A DNA stretch of 64,000 nt from Clostridium algidicarnis DSM 15099 (GCF_002934235.1 NZ_PTIS01000008.1:58853-122852); one strand, 5' to 3'. Shown: positions 8,659-18,400, numbered from the stretch's first letter. The notes: generated from the sequence alone by a model not told the origin. Numbers and translations: made by a program.

Positions 8659-10440
8659 TTAATTAAATGACCTCCAAAAGTCCCCTTTTAAATCAATTAT
8701 ATTAATAATATCTTTGTATAGTATTTTAAAAGTAGGAAATCCTGCAGAGTAAGGCCCAATATCATAAGGATAAAAGTAAATATATAGTCCATCTTCTGAT
8801 ACATAAAATGCTTGATCTTCTTTTATTCCAGTATAAGAATACTTAGGATCATTTTTTATTTGGTATCCTATTATGTCACTTAGAACTTTTACGTAATTGC
8901 TATGCTTTTTAAATAAATCTTTTAGCTCATAGAAGGCTCCTGTAACTAAATTTATATGAGCATATATCTTAGTTGGCATACCATGAGCTGCTCCAAAAGG
9001 GTAATTATATCCATTAAACTCTAATACTAATAGTTCCTTCTTAAAAAATTGTACCTGAAAGTTTCCAACATAACTATAACCTAATTGAACATCCTCTTCT
9101 ACCTTCTTTACCTTTGATAAAACCTTAAGCTTATCATTAACCTGACTTTGTAAAATTCTATCTCCCATGCCTTCAATTCTTGGGTAATAAACTAGATAAT
9201 CCTTATTAGGCTTATACTTTTCTTTTACAACCTTATATTGCTGATTTAAATGAATTACTAAATTTTCTTTCCATAATAAGATACCTTGTTTATCAAAATA
9301 GGAAGTTATATAATCCACAAATGCCATTATAAGATTATTTTGTAATGTTAAAGTCCCGCTGCCACTTACTACAGGTAAATCTTTAGCTCTCTTACCCTCT
9401 TTATCAATAAAAAAGGTTTCCTTGTCATCATAAACAGAAGCAACTCCGCCTTTATAATTAGAAACTCCGTAATAAATAAACTTTGTAAGCGCATTACCAT
9501 CTGTATCATAAATAGCATATTTTGAACCTATATAAGGTGAATTTTCATCTATTGGAATACCGACAGCTACCCTGCTTTCTCCTATTGAAATTATAGAATT
9601 ATACTGAGGTTTTATTATATAAAAGCCAAGTTTATCTATAAGCCCATAATTGTTTTTAATATCCTCTGAATTATTTACTATAGCTCTTCCAAAACTAAAG
9701 TCATCTGCATAATAAAATTGTGGTTTTATAACTACCTTACCATTTATATCAATATATCCATATTTCCCATCCTCATTTTCCTTAAATGCTAGGAGTCCAT
9801 CACCTAAGCTACCTACAAAGGCATAATTGTATTTACTTAGTATAATTCCATCAATATTTATTAAAGCATACTCATTTTCTTTGATCTTAACTACAGCCTT
9901 TCCATGTCTAAAGTCATTTACATATTGATATTTTGCAGGTATAACTTCTTTCCCTTCCTTACCTAAAAATCCATAAAGAAAGTCATTATTAGAAGATTCG
10001 ATATTAAACTGTGCTCTTCCGTCTTTAAAGTTTCCTATATAGCTATAAGTCTTATTTGTTAATATCTTTCCCATTTCATTAATTATGTTAAACCCTTTAT
10101 CATCCATAACTGCAGCCCTATTATTTGAAAACTCGCCTATAAAATTATATTTAGGACTTACTATATAGTTATTGTTATAATCTATAATTCCATAAAGACT
10201 CCCTACCCCGACAATAGCAAGTCCATTATCTTGGAAACTTGAAGCTGAATCGTAATAAGGCTTAATTATGAACTTACCACTTTCATTTATATAACCCCAC
10301 TTAGTTCCACCTATCATGTTCAAAGGTGCTGGATATAAATTCGCCCTTATTATTAGAGGCTTATTATCTTCTGTAATTACTATTTCAGCCCCTATAGGTA
10401 AGTACATTTTTATAAAATTGATTAAACTTATATTATACAA
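8659..10440 (-). CDS. WG-repeat protein with C-terminal DUF3298/RsiV-like domain
   Basis: 593 residues. From about 45 to 360 there are repeated WG/KWGYI-type units ('GYINESGKFIIKPYYDSA', 'YGYIDINGKVVIKPQFYYA', and others), eight or nine in all. From about 400 to 585 comes a domain with 'FGAAHGMPTKIYAHINLVTGAFYELKDLF' and 'YPYDIGPYSAGFPTFKI', typical of the DUF4163/DUF3298 pair seen in RsiV and PdaC. No signal peptide or membrane segment is visible at the predicted start, which is unusual because relatives are often surface-exposed. Function unknown. Confidence 0.82.
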   Translation of the reverse strand: MYNISLINFIKMYLPIGAEIVITEDNKPLIIRANLYPAPLNMIGGTKWGYINESGKFIIKPYYDSASSFQDNGLAIVGVGSLYGIIDYNNNYIVSPKYNFIGEFSNNRAAVMDDKGFNIINEMGKILTNKTYSYIGNFKDGRAQFNIESSNNDFLYGFLGKEGKEVIPAKYQYVNDFRHGKAVVKIKENEYALINIDGIILSKYNYAFVGSLGDGLLAFKENEDGKYGYIDINGKVVIKPQFYYADDFSFGRAIVNNSEDIKNNYGLIDKLGFYIIKPQYNSIISIGESRVAVGIPIDENSPYIGSKYAIYDTDGNALTKFIYYGVSNYKGGVASVYDDKETFFIDKEGKRAKDLPVVSGSGTLTLQNNLIMAFVDYITSYFDKQGILLWKENLVIHLNQQYKVVKEKYKPNKDYLVYYPRIEGMGDRILQSQVNDKLKVLSKVKKVEEDVQLGYSYVGNFQVQFFKKELLVLEFNGYNYPFGAAHGMPTKIYAHINLVTGAFYELKDLFKKHSNYVKVLSDIIGYQIKNDPKYSYTGIKEDQAFYVSEDGLYIYFYPYDIGPYSAGFPTFKILYKDIINIIDLKGDFWRSFN

Positions 10441-10444
10441 AATA

Positions 10445-10492
10445 ATACACCTTTCATATAGTACTTCTAAAAATATTATATGAAAGGTGTAT
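10445..10492 (-). terminator. Terminator of the arsR-arsC-acetyltransferase unit
   Basis: A perfect 16-bp inverted repeat (ATACACCTTTCATATA and its complement) with a 16-base loop lies 36 bases after the acetyltransferase stop codon. Confidence 0.65.
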
Positions 10493-10527
10493 CGAGTAAG
10501 TTACCATTAGCCCTTTATAATAAATAC

Positions 10528-11022
10528 CTAAATTATCTTTTCATAGCAAAAGAAGTTTTCCTCTCTTCCTTGAAATCGTAGTATACCAGCATATTTGTAG
10601 CCACACTTTTCAAATAACTTTTGTGCATTTGGATTTGAAAACATGGTATCTGTCTTTAAATAATTTATGTTGTTTTCTATAGCTAAGCTTTCAGCAAACT
10701 TCATAAGCTTATAAGCATTCCCTCTTCCCCTGTATTTACAAGCAATAGCTAATCTATGTATTATGTACGCCTCCTTGTCTTTTGACCATTTTATGTCTTT
10801 ATATTCTATAGGCTCATCCTTATTAATACATGCAAATCCTGAAACCCTTCCCTCTTCTTCTATTACATATAGTTCTTTATTTTCTATATCCTTTTCAAAA
10901 TCCTTGCTTAAAGGATACTCATTATTCCATTGATGATTATTATTTTTATCCATATCTACAATTGTTTCCTTAACGATATCCATAATTTCATTCATGTCTA
11001 AAATAGTAGCAAGCCTAATCAT
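10528..11022 (-). CDS. GNAT-family acetyltransferase of the ars locus
   Basis: 164 residues of the GNAT fold. The acetyl-CoA binding motif is 'LAIACKYRGRGNAYKLMKFAES' at about 90-112, with 'NPNAQKLFEKCGYKYAGILRF' near the end. It overlaps the arsC stop codon by four bases (ATGA), so the two are translationally coupled. Acetyltransferases in arsenic operons sometimes detoxify organoarsenicals (ArsN type), but this one reads as a general GNAT, so the substrate is open. Confidence 0.85.
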   Translation of the reverse strand: MIRLATILDMNEIMDIVKETIVDMDKNNNHQWNNEYPLSKDFEKDIENKELYVIEEEGRVSGFACINKDEPIEYKDIKWSKDKEAYIIHRLAIACKYRGRGNAYKLMKFAESLAIENNINYLKTDTMFSNPNAQKLFEKCGYKYAGILRFQGREENFFCYEKII

Positions 11023-11417
11023 TTTATCCCCCTAACCCTTTTCACTAAATCTATTACTTTTTCTTCAATTATATCTCTAACTCTTCTAAATTCATCTAAA
11101 GATTGCCCTGCAGGGTCATCTAGCCCCCAGTCTTCTTCTATTTTTGAATTTACTACTGGACATCCTTTTATGCATCCCATGGTTATTACAATATCTATAT
11201 TCTCTGGTATACTTTTAAGTGTCTTTGGATATTGTGTTCTTATATCCACTCCCACCTCTTCCATAACCTTAATTGCATCAGGATTTACAGATTCCACTGG
11301 TATAGTACCTGCACTATATATATTTAAAATATCAAAGCCATACTTTTTAGCAAATCCTTCTGCCATTTGACTTCTGCAAGAGTTTCCTGTACATATAAAT
11401 GCTACAATTTGTTTCAT
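11019..11417 (-). CDS. arsC: Arsenate reductase, thioredoxin-coupled low-molecular-weight phosphatase type
   Basis: 132 residues. The N-terminal phosphatase loop CTGNSCR spans C9-R15, with resolving cysteines C82 and C86 in MGCIKGCPV, then 'EDWGLDDPAG'. These are the marks of the pI258-type ArsC that reduces arsenate to arsenite using C9, C82 and a third Cys. The product is exported by Acr3. It is 16 bases after arsR and overlaps the acetyltransferase gene. Confidence 0.94.
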   Translation of the reverse strand: MKQIVAFICTGNSCRSQMAEGFAKKYGFDILNIYSAGTIPVESVNPDAIKVMEEVGVDIRTQYPKTLKSIPENIDIVITMGCIKGCPVVNSKIEEDWGLDDPAGQSLDEFRRVRDIIEEKVIDLVKRVRGIK

Positions 11418-11433
11418 ATGAAGCCTCCCAACA

Positions 11434-11820
11434 TTATTTACAGTTACATGGGCTTTTTGAGTTTATATCACATTCCTTTAAAGTCTCACAGGTTATCCCA
11501 CTTTTTCTATACTCACTTAACTTTTCTAAATCTTTATTATAAATATCTATACCTTTTAATTCATTATTAATTAATTCTTCTAAAAACTTATAATCAGTTA
11601 ACATTTCTTCATTAATTTTATAATAAACCCATTGAGCCTTTTTCTCATAAGAAACTAAGTTTAACGCGCCGAGTTTATTTAAATGCCTAGATGCATTAGA
11701 TTGATTTATATCTAATACATGCTCTATTTCTCCAACACACATCTCTCCATTTTTTAATACATTTAGTATTCTCATTCTATTTTCATCTGCTAGTGCTTTT
11801 AGTATTTGTATTAAATCCAT
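11434..11820 (-). CDS. arsR: ArsR-family metalloregulator
   Basis: 128 residues with a winged helix: 'ILKALADENRMRILNVLKNGEMCVGEIEHVL' then 'QSNASRHLNKLGALNLVSYEKKAQWVYYKI'. The classical ELCVC metal site is altered to EMCVG, leaving one Cys there. Cysteines cluster instead at the C-terminus (TCETLKEC and PCNCK), which may form the As(III) site. It heads arsR-arsC-acetyltransferase, preceded by a 19-bp tandem-repeat region. Confidence 0.92.
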   Translation of the reverse strand: MDLIQILKALADENRMRILNVLKNGEMCVGEIEHVLDINQSNASRHLNKLGALNLVSYEKKAQWVYYKINEEMLTDYKFLEELINNELKGIDIYNKDLEKLSEYRKSGITCETLKECDINSKSPCNCK

Positions 11821-11870
11821 TTTATTCTCCTATATGATTATTTTCTTATTAAACAATAACTTTCTTTGGT

Positions 11871-11984
11871 AATTACGTTATCTTTGTATAATTACGCTTT
11901 CTTAACATTAACATATTTTCTTACTATAATTACATTGTCTTAACGAAATTACATTTCTATAATATAATTCTACTTATATTATAA
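11871..11984. repeat. Degenerate 19-bp tandem repeat between acr3 and arsR
   Basis: Units begin at 11871, 11890, 11909 (weak), 11928, 11947 and 11966, exactly 19 bases apart. Most start AATTAC and continue with a TTTCTTAA-like core. The block fills the gap before arsR. It may be a set of regulator sites or slippage-derived DNA. Confidence 0.65.
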
Positions 11985-12012
11985 CATTATTAACCTTTAA
12001 TAATGTAGACTT

Positions 12013-13071
12013 CTATGCATTGTCATATTTAAAATACTTCCTTGTATTATTAGCTATTCTAACTAGAACAAGCATCACTGGAACTTCCACTAGTACTCCA
12101 ACTACAGTTGCAAGTGCTGCCCCAGAATTTAATCCAAATAGTGAAATAGCTACAGCTACAGCAAGTTCAAAGAAATTGCTAGCACCTATCATTCCTGCAG
12201 GAGCTGCTATACTATGTGGTAATTTCCATGCTCTTGCCCATCCATAAGCCACTCCAAAAATCAAGAAGGTTTGTATTATTAGTGGAATTGCAATTAGAAC
12301 AATATGAATTGGATTATTTAATATTGTTTCTCCTTGGAAGGAAAATAATATTATAAGTGTTAATAAAAGTCCTATTATTGTTACATTACTAAACTTTTTA
12401 ATATATACATTTTCGAAATAATCTAGTCCCTTTTTCTTAACTATTATAACTCTTGATAGGTACCCTGCAAGTAGCGGTACTACAATAAACAATATAACGG
12501 ATAAGAATAATGTATCATAAGGTACAGGTACATTGCTAACACCTAATAAAAATGCTACTATAGGTGCAAAAAGTACTAATAATATCAGGTCATTTATAGC
12601 CACTTGTACTAATGTATATGCCCCGTCCCCCTTAGTCAAATAACTCCAAACAAATACCATGGCAGTGCAAGGTGCTGCACCTAAAAGAATAGCTCCCGCT
12701 AAATAACTTGTAGCAAGGTCTGCTGGTATAATAGACTTGAAAACTACCTTTAAGAAAAACGAAGCAATTATATACATAGTAAATGGTTTTATAAGCCAAT
12801 TAGTTACACAGGTAACAATAAGTCCTTTAGGCTTTTTAGTGGCTCTTACTATACTTGAAAAATCTATTTTAAGCATCATTGGATATATCATAAGCCATAT
12901 TAATATCGCAACTGGAATAGATACCTTAGCATATTCAAATTTACTTAATGTTTCAGGTATTATAGGTATAAATTGTCCTATCATAACCCCAAGTACAATA
13001 CATACAATTACCCACAAAGTTAGATATCTTTCAAAAAAACTAATGCCTGAACCACCTTTACTCTTTTCCAT
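12013..13071 (-). CDS. acr3: Arsenite efflux permease, Acr3 family
   Basis: 352 residues with about ten membrane helices. 'GAAPCTAMVFVWSYLTKGD' at about 132-150 holds the conserved Cys of the Acr3 family, and 'GASNFFELAVAVAISLFG' near residue 295 is equally typical. It is the third gene of arsD-arsA-acr3, 15 bases after arsA. With ArsA it should form an ATP-driven As(III) pump; without ArsA it works on membrane potential. Confidence 0.94.
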   Translation of the reverse strand: MEKSKGGSGISFFERYLTLWVIVCIVLGVMIGQFIPIIPETLSKFEYAKVSIPVAILIWLMIYPMMLKIDFSSIVRATKKPKGLIVTCVTNWLIKPFTMYIIASFFLKVVFKSIIPADLATSYLAGAILLGAAPCTAMVFVWSYLTKGDGAYTLVQVAINDLILLVLFAPIVAFLLGVSNVPVPYDTLFLSVILFIVVPLLAGYLSRVIIVKKKGLDYFENVYIKKFSNVTIIGLLLTLIILFSFQGETILNNPIHIVLIAIPLIIQTFLIFGVAYGWARAWKLPHSIAAPAGMIGASNFFELAVAVAISLFGLNSGAALATVVGVLVEVPVMLVLVRIANNTRKYFKYDNA

Positions 13072-13086
13072 ACTATCTCCTCTTTT

Positions 13087-14844
13087 CTATTTAATTAAGT
13101 TTACTAATTCTTCACCTTTTATTTCTTCACTTTTCCAGGGTATTACAACGAAGTTACCCTTTGAGATTTCATCTACTTTATTTATCCATTGTATTTCACT
13201 TGAGGCTTTGGTTTTAAGTAAGGGACTTTTAGTATTAGTCATAAATAAGCTGGAATTTATTATCCACCATTTATTTTTGATTCCAGCTCTTTTTAAATCT
13301 TTTTCAAGTCTCATAGCCTCATATACTGGGGTTGCTTCTGGAAGAGTTACAATTACAACTTCTGTTTCATCTTCATTTCTAAGCCTTGGCAATAGATTTT
13401 GAACTGAGGATGGTATATCTCCCTTTGATCTTTGTATTTCTTTATTATAGCTTTCAGTAGAATCTAATAATAATAAGGTATGTCCTGTTGGTGCAGTATC
13501 TATTACAACTACCTCTTCTTCCGCCTTTTCTACTATCTCAGCAAAGGCACGAAATACCGCTATTTCTTGGGTACATGGTGAACGTAAGTCTTCTTCTATA
13601 TATTCAATATCTTCTTCACTCATAGTTTCTCTAGATTTTTTTAATACCTCTTCTTTGTATTTATTAAGTTCCTCTTTTTCATCTATATTACTTAATGTTA
13701 TTCCTAAATCTTCATTTACCACAAATTTTAAATGGTGTGCTGGGTCTGTAGTTGCCAAATGAACCTTTACACCTTTTCTTGAAAGTCCAACAGCAATAAC
13801 TGCCGCTAAGCTTGTCTTTCCTACCCCTCCCTTCCCCATAGTAAATATGACCCTTTTCTTTGAAATATATAAATCATCAATTAATTCTTTAAGATTTGGT
13901 ATGTCTTGTCTTTTTAATTTACCTTCTTCAGTTTCTAAATAGTTTTCCTTAAGCATCAGCCTTATATTCTTGACCCCTGTCATGCTGTAAGATCTTAGTG
14001 GAATTCTATAAGTTTCCATATCCTTTAAATAATCAGGTATATTTTTTAATGCTTCTTGTTGTTTTGAATATAACTTATTTGATACATCATCATCTTTTGA
14101 GCCTTCGTCTAGCTCTAATATCCCATTTATAATCATCATTTGATTATTAACACCTAAATCTCTAAGCTCTTTTGATGCCCGCTTTGCTTCCTTAAGTGGT
14201 GAATATTCTGCTCTAGCTATTAATATTAATTTAGTTACCTCACCATCTCCTAAAGTTTCTACAGCCTGTTTATACATATCCTTTTTGCTTTCTAATCCAG
14301 ATAGTTGTCCTAAACAAGAGGCTCCATGAGTACTCTCGCTAATAAAGTCACTCCATGCTGAAGGTAGTTGCAACATTCTTAAAGTATGACCTGTTGGGGC
14401 TGTATCAAAAATTATATGATCATATTGTCTTTGTATATCCTTATCTGTTATAAATGTTGAAAATTCGTTAAAAGCTGCAATTTCAACTGTACAAGAACCG
14501 GATAGCTGTTCTTCCATGTTATTTAAAACTGTTTCTGGAAGCTTTCCTCTATAAGGTGCCATTACAGATTCTTTGTACTCCCTTGCAGCCTCTTCTGGAT
14601 TAAGATTCAAAACCACAAGGTTTGATACTTCTTTTATAAGCGTTCCTTTATTATCAAGGTCTATACCAAATACATCTTGAAGATTGGAAGCTGGATCTGT
14701 ACTTATCAAAAGCACCTTTTTCCCTTTATCCGCTAAGCCAATAGCTGTAGCTGACGCAATAGAAGTCTTTCCAACACCGCCTTTACCTGTGAAAAACAAG
14801 TACTTAGGTAATTTTATATCATTAATATTAAATACTTTAAACAT
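13087..14844 (-). CDS. arsA: Arsenite/antimonite efflux ATPase ArsA (duplicated)
   Basis: 585 residues made of two homologous halves. Deviant P-loops GKGGVGKTS lie near 21 and 338. 'FDTAPTGHTLRMLQLP' and 'IDTAPTGHTLLLLD' act as switch regions. The As-binding cysteines fall in GSCTVEIAAF, 'SCLGQL' and 'SPCTQEIAVF', matching the three-Cys site of the Escherichia coli plasmid protein. The start lies one base after the arsD stop codon. It would deliver energy to Acr3. Confidence 0.95.
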   Translation of the reverse strand: MFKVFNINDIKLPKYLFFTGKGGVGKTSIASATAIGLADKGKKVLLISTDPASNLQDVFGIDLDNKGTLIKEVSNLVVLNLNPEEAAREYKESVMAPYRGKLPETVLNNMEEQLSGSCTVEIAAFNEFSTFITDKDIQRQYDHIIFDTAPTGHTLRMLQLPSAWSDFISESTHGASCLGQLSGLESKKDMYKQAVETLGDGEVTKLILIARAEYSPLKEAKRASKELRDLGVNNQMMIINGILELDEGSKDDDVSNKLYSKQQEALKNIPDYLKDMETYRIPLRSYSMTGVKNIRLMLKENYLETEEGKLKRQDIPNLKELIDDLYISKKRVIFTMGKGGVGKTSLAAVIAVGLSRKGVKVHLATTDPAHHLKFVVNEDLGITLSNIDEKEELNKYKEEVLKKSRETMSEEDIEYIEEDLRSPCTQEIAVFRAFAEIVEKAEEEVVVIDTAPTGHTLLLLDSTESYNKEIQRSKGDIPSSVQNLLPRLRNEDETEVVIVTLPEATPVYEAMRLEKDLKRAGIKNKWWIINSSLFMTNTKSPLLKTKASSEIQWINKVDEISKGNFVVIPWKSEEIKGEELVNLIK

Positions 14845-14845
14845 C

Positions 14846-15223
14846 CTAAAAGCCTTCTTTCTTTATATGTTTAGTAGACTTATCCATCCTTTGTATTTTA
14901 ATTTTGTTTAAGCTTTCTTTAGTTTCTCCTGACCAATTAAAAAACTCATCATTTGTGGGATATTCTTTTACCTTAACTATTTCTCCATCCACTAAAGTTA
15001 TTGGTAAAATATTTGCACCCTTATCCATTAAATATTCATTAACCTTTTTATTATCTATAAAGGCCTTAGCCTCGCTTGAAAGATTGTATCTTTTTATATC
15101 AATACCTTTTTTACCAAGTTTATTTACAATAGTTGCAACTCTTAAAAGATTCTTATCTATACTTGGTCCACAAACTCCTGTAGAACAGCACATAGCTGGA
15201 TCAAAAATTTCAATTTTACTCAT
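14846..15223 (-). CDS. arsD: Arsenite metallochaperone/regulator ArsD
   Basis: 125 residues from the ATG at 15223. A GTG at 15253 extends the frame but overlaps the ribosome site, so I reject it. The start MSKIEIFDPAMCCSTGVCG carries C12, C13 and C18, the triad that binds As(III) and passes it to ArsA. A thioredoxin-like fold follows. It heads arsD-arsA-acr3, behind a strong promoter. Confidence 0.93.
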   Translation of the reverse strand: MSKIEIFDPAMCCSTGVCGPSIDKNLLRVATIVNKLGKKGIDIKRYNLSSEAKAFIDNKKVNEYLMDKGANILPITLVDGEIVKVKEYPTNDEFFNWSGETKESLNKIKIQRMDKSTKHIKKEGF

Positions 15224-15625
15224 CTTTAAACCACTCCTTTTAATATATCTCACAGCTTACCCTAAATGAATTAACATTACTCCTTTAAGGTAAATGTAAG
15301 CTTATATGATTACATTACTATATACTCATATACTATTCGTTATTACTATATTTGTCAACTATCTAGTTAATTATTTTTAATTACTTTAACTTATATAATT
15401 ACTTTTAATTAAAACTTTTTAATAACAAGAATAATAAGCGTGACATAGGGCTAATCCAATTAAAAGTTGGGTTTTATTATGATTAACATAGGTTTTCTTT
15501 ATGCATTATAAATTCAATTTAATTTATATGAGATTAATTATAGGATTTAAATGAAATTTATTATATAATGTAAAAGTATATTTTCTAGCAAATAGTCAAA
15601 TACTTAATATAAAGGGAGATTTTAA
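15224..15625. promoter_or_regulatory. Divergent AT-rich promoter region between arsD and methyltransferase
   Basis: The arsD promoter reads TTGACA (15353-15358), 17 bases, TAGTAT (15330-15335) on the minus strand. Beyond it the region is very AT-rich, with repeats of TAATTA/ATTAC-like words similar to those before arsR. A weak hairpin (AATCCAA/TTGGGTT) sits near 15450. A TATAAT-like box at about 15575 could serve the rightward methyltransferase gene. No open frame of coding quality was seen. Confidence 0.65.
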
Positions 15626-16474
15626 ATGGAATGCAAAACTAATATAGATGATAAAAAAGCATCTTTGAATTCAGATGAAGAGAGTTTGAATAAATCATCT
15701 CTAGATTCAAATGAAGAGGCTTGGAACAAAGAAACTTATGATGCCTGGGTTAAAAGATTAGGCTCTCCGAAAGATGCAGCAAAAAAGATTAAAGAAAACC
15801 CAACACATAGTATATCTACACTTTACCATAAATTTGGAGACTTAAAGGGTAAAAAGGTTATGAACCTTATGGGCTCTAACGGTAATAAGGCTGTAGCTTT
15901 AGCCTTGCTTTTGGCAAATGTAACTGTGGTAGATTTTTCAAAGGGAAATAAGCGTTACGCTTTAGAACTTGCAAAAGAGGCAGGGGTTAACATTGAGTAT
16001 ATCTTATCAGATGTACTTAAACTTCCTGAAGATAAGATTACTTCTGATTATGATATAGTATTTGCGGAAATGGGGATACTTCACTATTTTACAGATTTAA
16101 AACCTTTTTTAAATTTAGTACATAGGCTTTTATCACCTGGTGGCATATTTATTATAAGAGACTTTCACCCAATTTCCACCAAGCTCATTAGCTCAAAAGG
16201 TTCCACAGCAAAAATTCGTAAACATAAGGTAACAGGAGATTATTTTGATACTTCACTAGAAGAAAAGTCCGTATCCTATTCTAAATATTTAAATGACACT
16301 GATGAACCCGAAAAGGTACTCCTTAGGAAATGGACCATTGGTGAAATAGTAAGTTCCGTTGCAAAGGAAGGCTTTATTATTAAAAGCTTAGATGAAGAAC
16401 CTAATTTATCTTCTGAAACTTTTGATAAAGGCATTCCAAAAACCTTTATTTTAGTGGCCGAAAAAAGCTTTTAG
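15626..16474 (+). CDS. Class I SAM-dependent methyltransferase
   Basis: 282 residues. After a hydrophilic start containing an imperfect internal repeat (LNSDEESLNKSSLDSNEEAW), the Rossmann motif I is degenerate ('KVMNLMGSNGNKAVALALL'). Motif II 'VTVVDFSKGNKRYALELAKEAG' and the motif 'DYDIVFAEMGILHYF' are clear, followed by 'LLSPGGIFIIRDFHP'. This pattern is common in small-molecule methyltransferases of Firmicutes. Ribosome site AAGGGAG precedes the ATG. Its position beside the ars genes could suggest arsenic methylation, but ArsM cysteines are not evident, so the substrate is unknown. Confidence 0.83.
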   Translation: MECKTNIDDKKASLNSDEESLNKSSLDSNEEAWNKETYDAWVKRLGSPKDAAKKIKENPTHSISTLYHKFGDLKGKKVMNLMGSNGNKAVALALLLANVTVVDFSKGNKRYALELAKEAGVNIEYILSDVLKLPEDKITSDYDIVFAEMGILHYFTDLKPFLNLVHRLLSPGGIFIIRDFHPISTKLISSKGSTAKIRKHKVTGDYFDTSLEEKSVSYSKYLNDTDEPEKVLLRKWTIGEIVSSVAKEGFIIKSLDEEPNLSSETFDKGIPKTFILVAEKSF

Positions 16475-16557
16475 ACCCCACATTATTTTTTACCTCTAAC
16501 TTTATATGGTATAATTTAAAATTGAAGGCTAAAAAATATGATTTGAGGGTGATAAAT

Positions 16558-18204
16558 TTGTTAGTTCCAAAGTCAATTACATGTCTAAAAGGTTATACTA
16601 AAGAGCAATTTATGAAAGATTTTAGTGCAGGAATTATAGTTGCAATCATTGCACTTCCACTATCAATTGCTCTAGCCATAGCCTCTGGTGTTTCTCCTGA
16701 AAAGGGATTATATACTGCAATCATTGGTGGATTTATAGTTTCACTTCTAGGTGGTAGTAGAGTACAAATCGGTGGGCCTACAGGTGCTTTCGTAGTTATC
16801 GTGTATGGCATTGTCCAAAAATACGGAATGGATGGCCTATTAATTTCAACTATTATGGCAGGAATCTTCCTTATTCTTATGGGACTTTTAAAACTTGGTG
16901 GTCTTATAAAATATATTCCATCTTCTATAACTTCTGGCTTTACTAGTGGTATTGCCATAGTTATTCTGTCTACTCAGGTAAAAGATTTTTTGGGCCTTAC
17001 TATGAGCTCAGTTCCTTCAGAGTTTTTAGCTAAGTGGACAGCCTATATTAATAGTATGAACACTATTAATATTCAAAGTTTATTCATTGCCGTTTTAACA
17101 CTTCTAATAATTATTTTCTGGCCTAAAATAAGCAAAAAGATACCTGGAACCTTTGTTGCCATAATTATCGCAACAATAATTACCATGGTATTTAATTTGA
17201 AAGTTGATACTATAGGAAGTCAGTTCGGGGAGCTATCTTCTGCCTTACCAAAACTTGTAGTACCTAATGTAAGCTTTGAAATGATAAATCAGTTAATGTT
17301 GCCAGCTCTAACTATTGCAATACTTGCAGGGGTTGAGTCTCTACTATCAGCAGTAGTTGCAGATGGTATGATTGGCGGAAAACACCGTTCTAATATGGAA
17401 TTAATAGCTGAAGGAGTAGCTAATATATTTTCAGGCATGTTCGGTGGAATACCTGTTACTGGAGCTATTGCAAGAACTGCAGCTAATGTTAAAAATGGAG
17501 GTAGAACTCCCGTAGCTGGAATAGTCCATTCTTTTGGTATTTTGATTATTATGCTGCTATTTATGCCTTATGTAAAGTTAATTCCAATGGCATCTTTAGC
17601 TTCTATACTAGTTCTTGTGGCCTATAACATGATGGAATGGGAAGCCTTTAAACAAATCTTCAAAGCACCTAAAGGTGATGCTTTAGTGTTTATAGTTACA
17701 TTTATTTTAACTATATTCTTAGATTTAGTTGTAGCCATAGGAGTTGGCGTTGTTCTCTCTTCATTCTTATTTATGAAAAAGATGGCAGAGGTTACAGATG
17801 TTAAATACATAGTAGATGATATTAATGATAATGAAGTATCAGATGTTATAAGAAATGTGAAAACCCCAAAAGATGTTTCAATTTATGAAATTAGTGGACC
17901 TTTTTTCTTTGCTGCAGCAAATAAATTTGTAAATGCAGTAAGAGAAATGGGTACACCTCCAAAAATATTAATAGTAAAAATGGAAAGCGTGCCTTTTATA
18001 GATGCTACTGCATATCATTCACTAGAAATGTTATACGATCTTTGTGAAAAACATCATACAAAACTTATAATACTTCAAATACAAGAAGGACCTTTAAAAG
18101 TACTTGAAAATTATGGTTTTACAAAGCTTCTTGGTGAAGATAACTTTTGTAATGATATAGATGGAGCCATTGAAAGGGCTAATACTTATATTAACTGTCA
18201 GTAA
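16558..18204 (+). CDS. SulP-family anion transporter with STAS domain
   Basis: About 548 residues. I chose a TTG start at 16558 because GAGGGTGAT precedes it; the upstream frame lacks a site. The membrane part has 10-12 helices with 'PTGAFVVIVYGIVQKYG' and 'GGIPVTGAIARTAANVKNGGRTPVAGIVHS', both typical SulP signatures. A STAS domain spans about 430-540 ('ISGPFFFAAANKFVNAVREMG...ILIVKMESVPFIDATAYHSL'). It should move sulfate, bicarbonate or similar anions. A terminator follows. Confidence 0.92.
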   Translation: MLVPKSITCLKGYTKEQFMKDFSAGIIVAIIALPLSIALAIASGVSPEKGLYTAIIGGFIVSLLGGSRVQIGGPTGAFVVIVYGIVQKYGMDGLLISTIMAGIFLILMGLLKLGGLIKYIPSSITSGFTSGIAIVILSTQVKDFLGLTMSSVPSEFLAKWTAYINSMNTINIQSLFIAVLTLLIIIFWPKISKKIPGTFVAIIIATIITMVFNLKVDTIGSQFGELSSALPKLVVPNVSFEMINQLMLPALTIAILAGVESLLSAVVADGMIGGKHRSNMELIAEGVANIFSGMFGGIPVTGAIARTAANVKNGGRTPVAGIVHSFGILIIMLLFMPYVKLIPMASLASILVLVAYNMMEWEAFKQIFKAPKGDALVFIVTFILTIFLDLVVAIGVGVVLSSFLFMKKMAEVTDVKYIVDDINDNEVSDVIRNVKTPKDVSIYEISGPFFFAAANKFVNAVREMGTPPKILIVKMESVPFIDATAYHSLEMLYDLCEKHHTKLIILQIQEGPLKVLENYGFTKLLGEDNFCNDIDGAIERANTYINCQ

Positions 18205-18229
18205 ATATATATAAACATATAACACTAAA

Positions 18230-18275
18230 AGTCCACAGCTTAACTATTTAATTAGCCTTTGCTGTGGACTCTTTT
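18230..18275 (+). terminator. Terminator after the SulP gene
   Basis: Perfect 10-bp stem AGTCCACAGC (18230-18239) with GCTGTGGACT (18261-18270), followed by CTTTT. Confidence 0.8.
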
Positions 18276-18368
18276 ACATACTTAGTAAGGTCAGTCCATC
18301 AATCACCAATTCCGCTGACTTTATGAAGTACCTTAAATATCATTCTTTTATTTTACCTATAAAATAGC

Positions 18369-18400
18369 AAAAGGACTGTAATATTAATCACAGCCCTTTA
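18369..18400 (-). terminator. Terminator overlapping a small ORF's 3' end
   Basis: On the minus strand AAAGGGCTGTGAT pairs along all 13 positions (three G-T) with ATTACAGTCCTTT around a TAAT loop, then TTTT. It ends the leftward EIIC-like unit and overlaps the final codons of the small ORF at 18384. Confidence 0.75.

Noticed and set aside
12737..13402. 221-codon frame on the plus strand
   Set aside because: Lies opposite acr3 and arsA, which have clear families; it is a complementary-strand shadow.
15626..16474. Arsenite methyltransferase (ArsM) assignment
   Set aside because: The conserved Cys set of ArsM was not seen; adjacency to ars genes alone is not enough.
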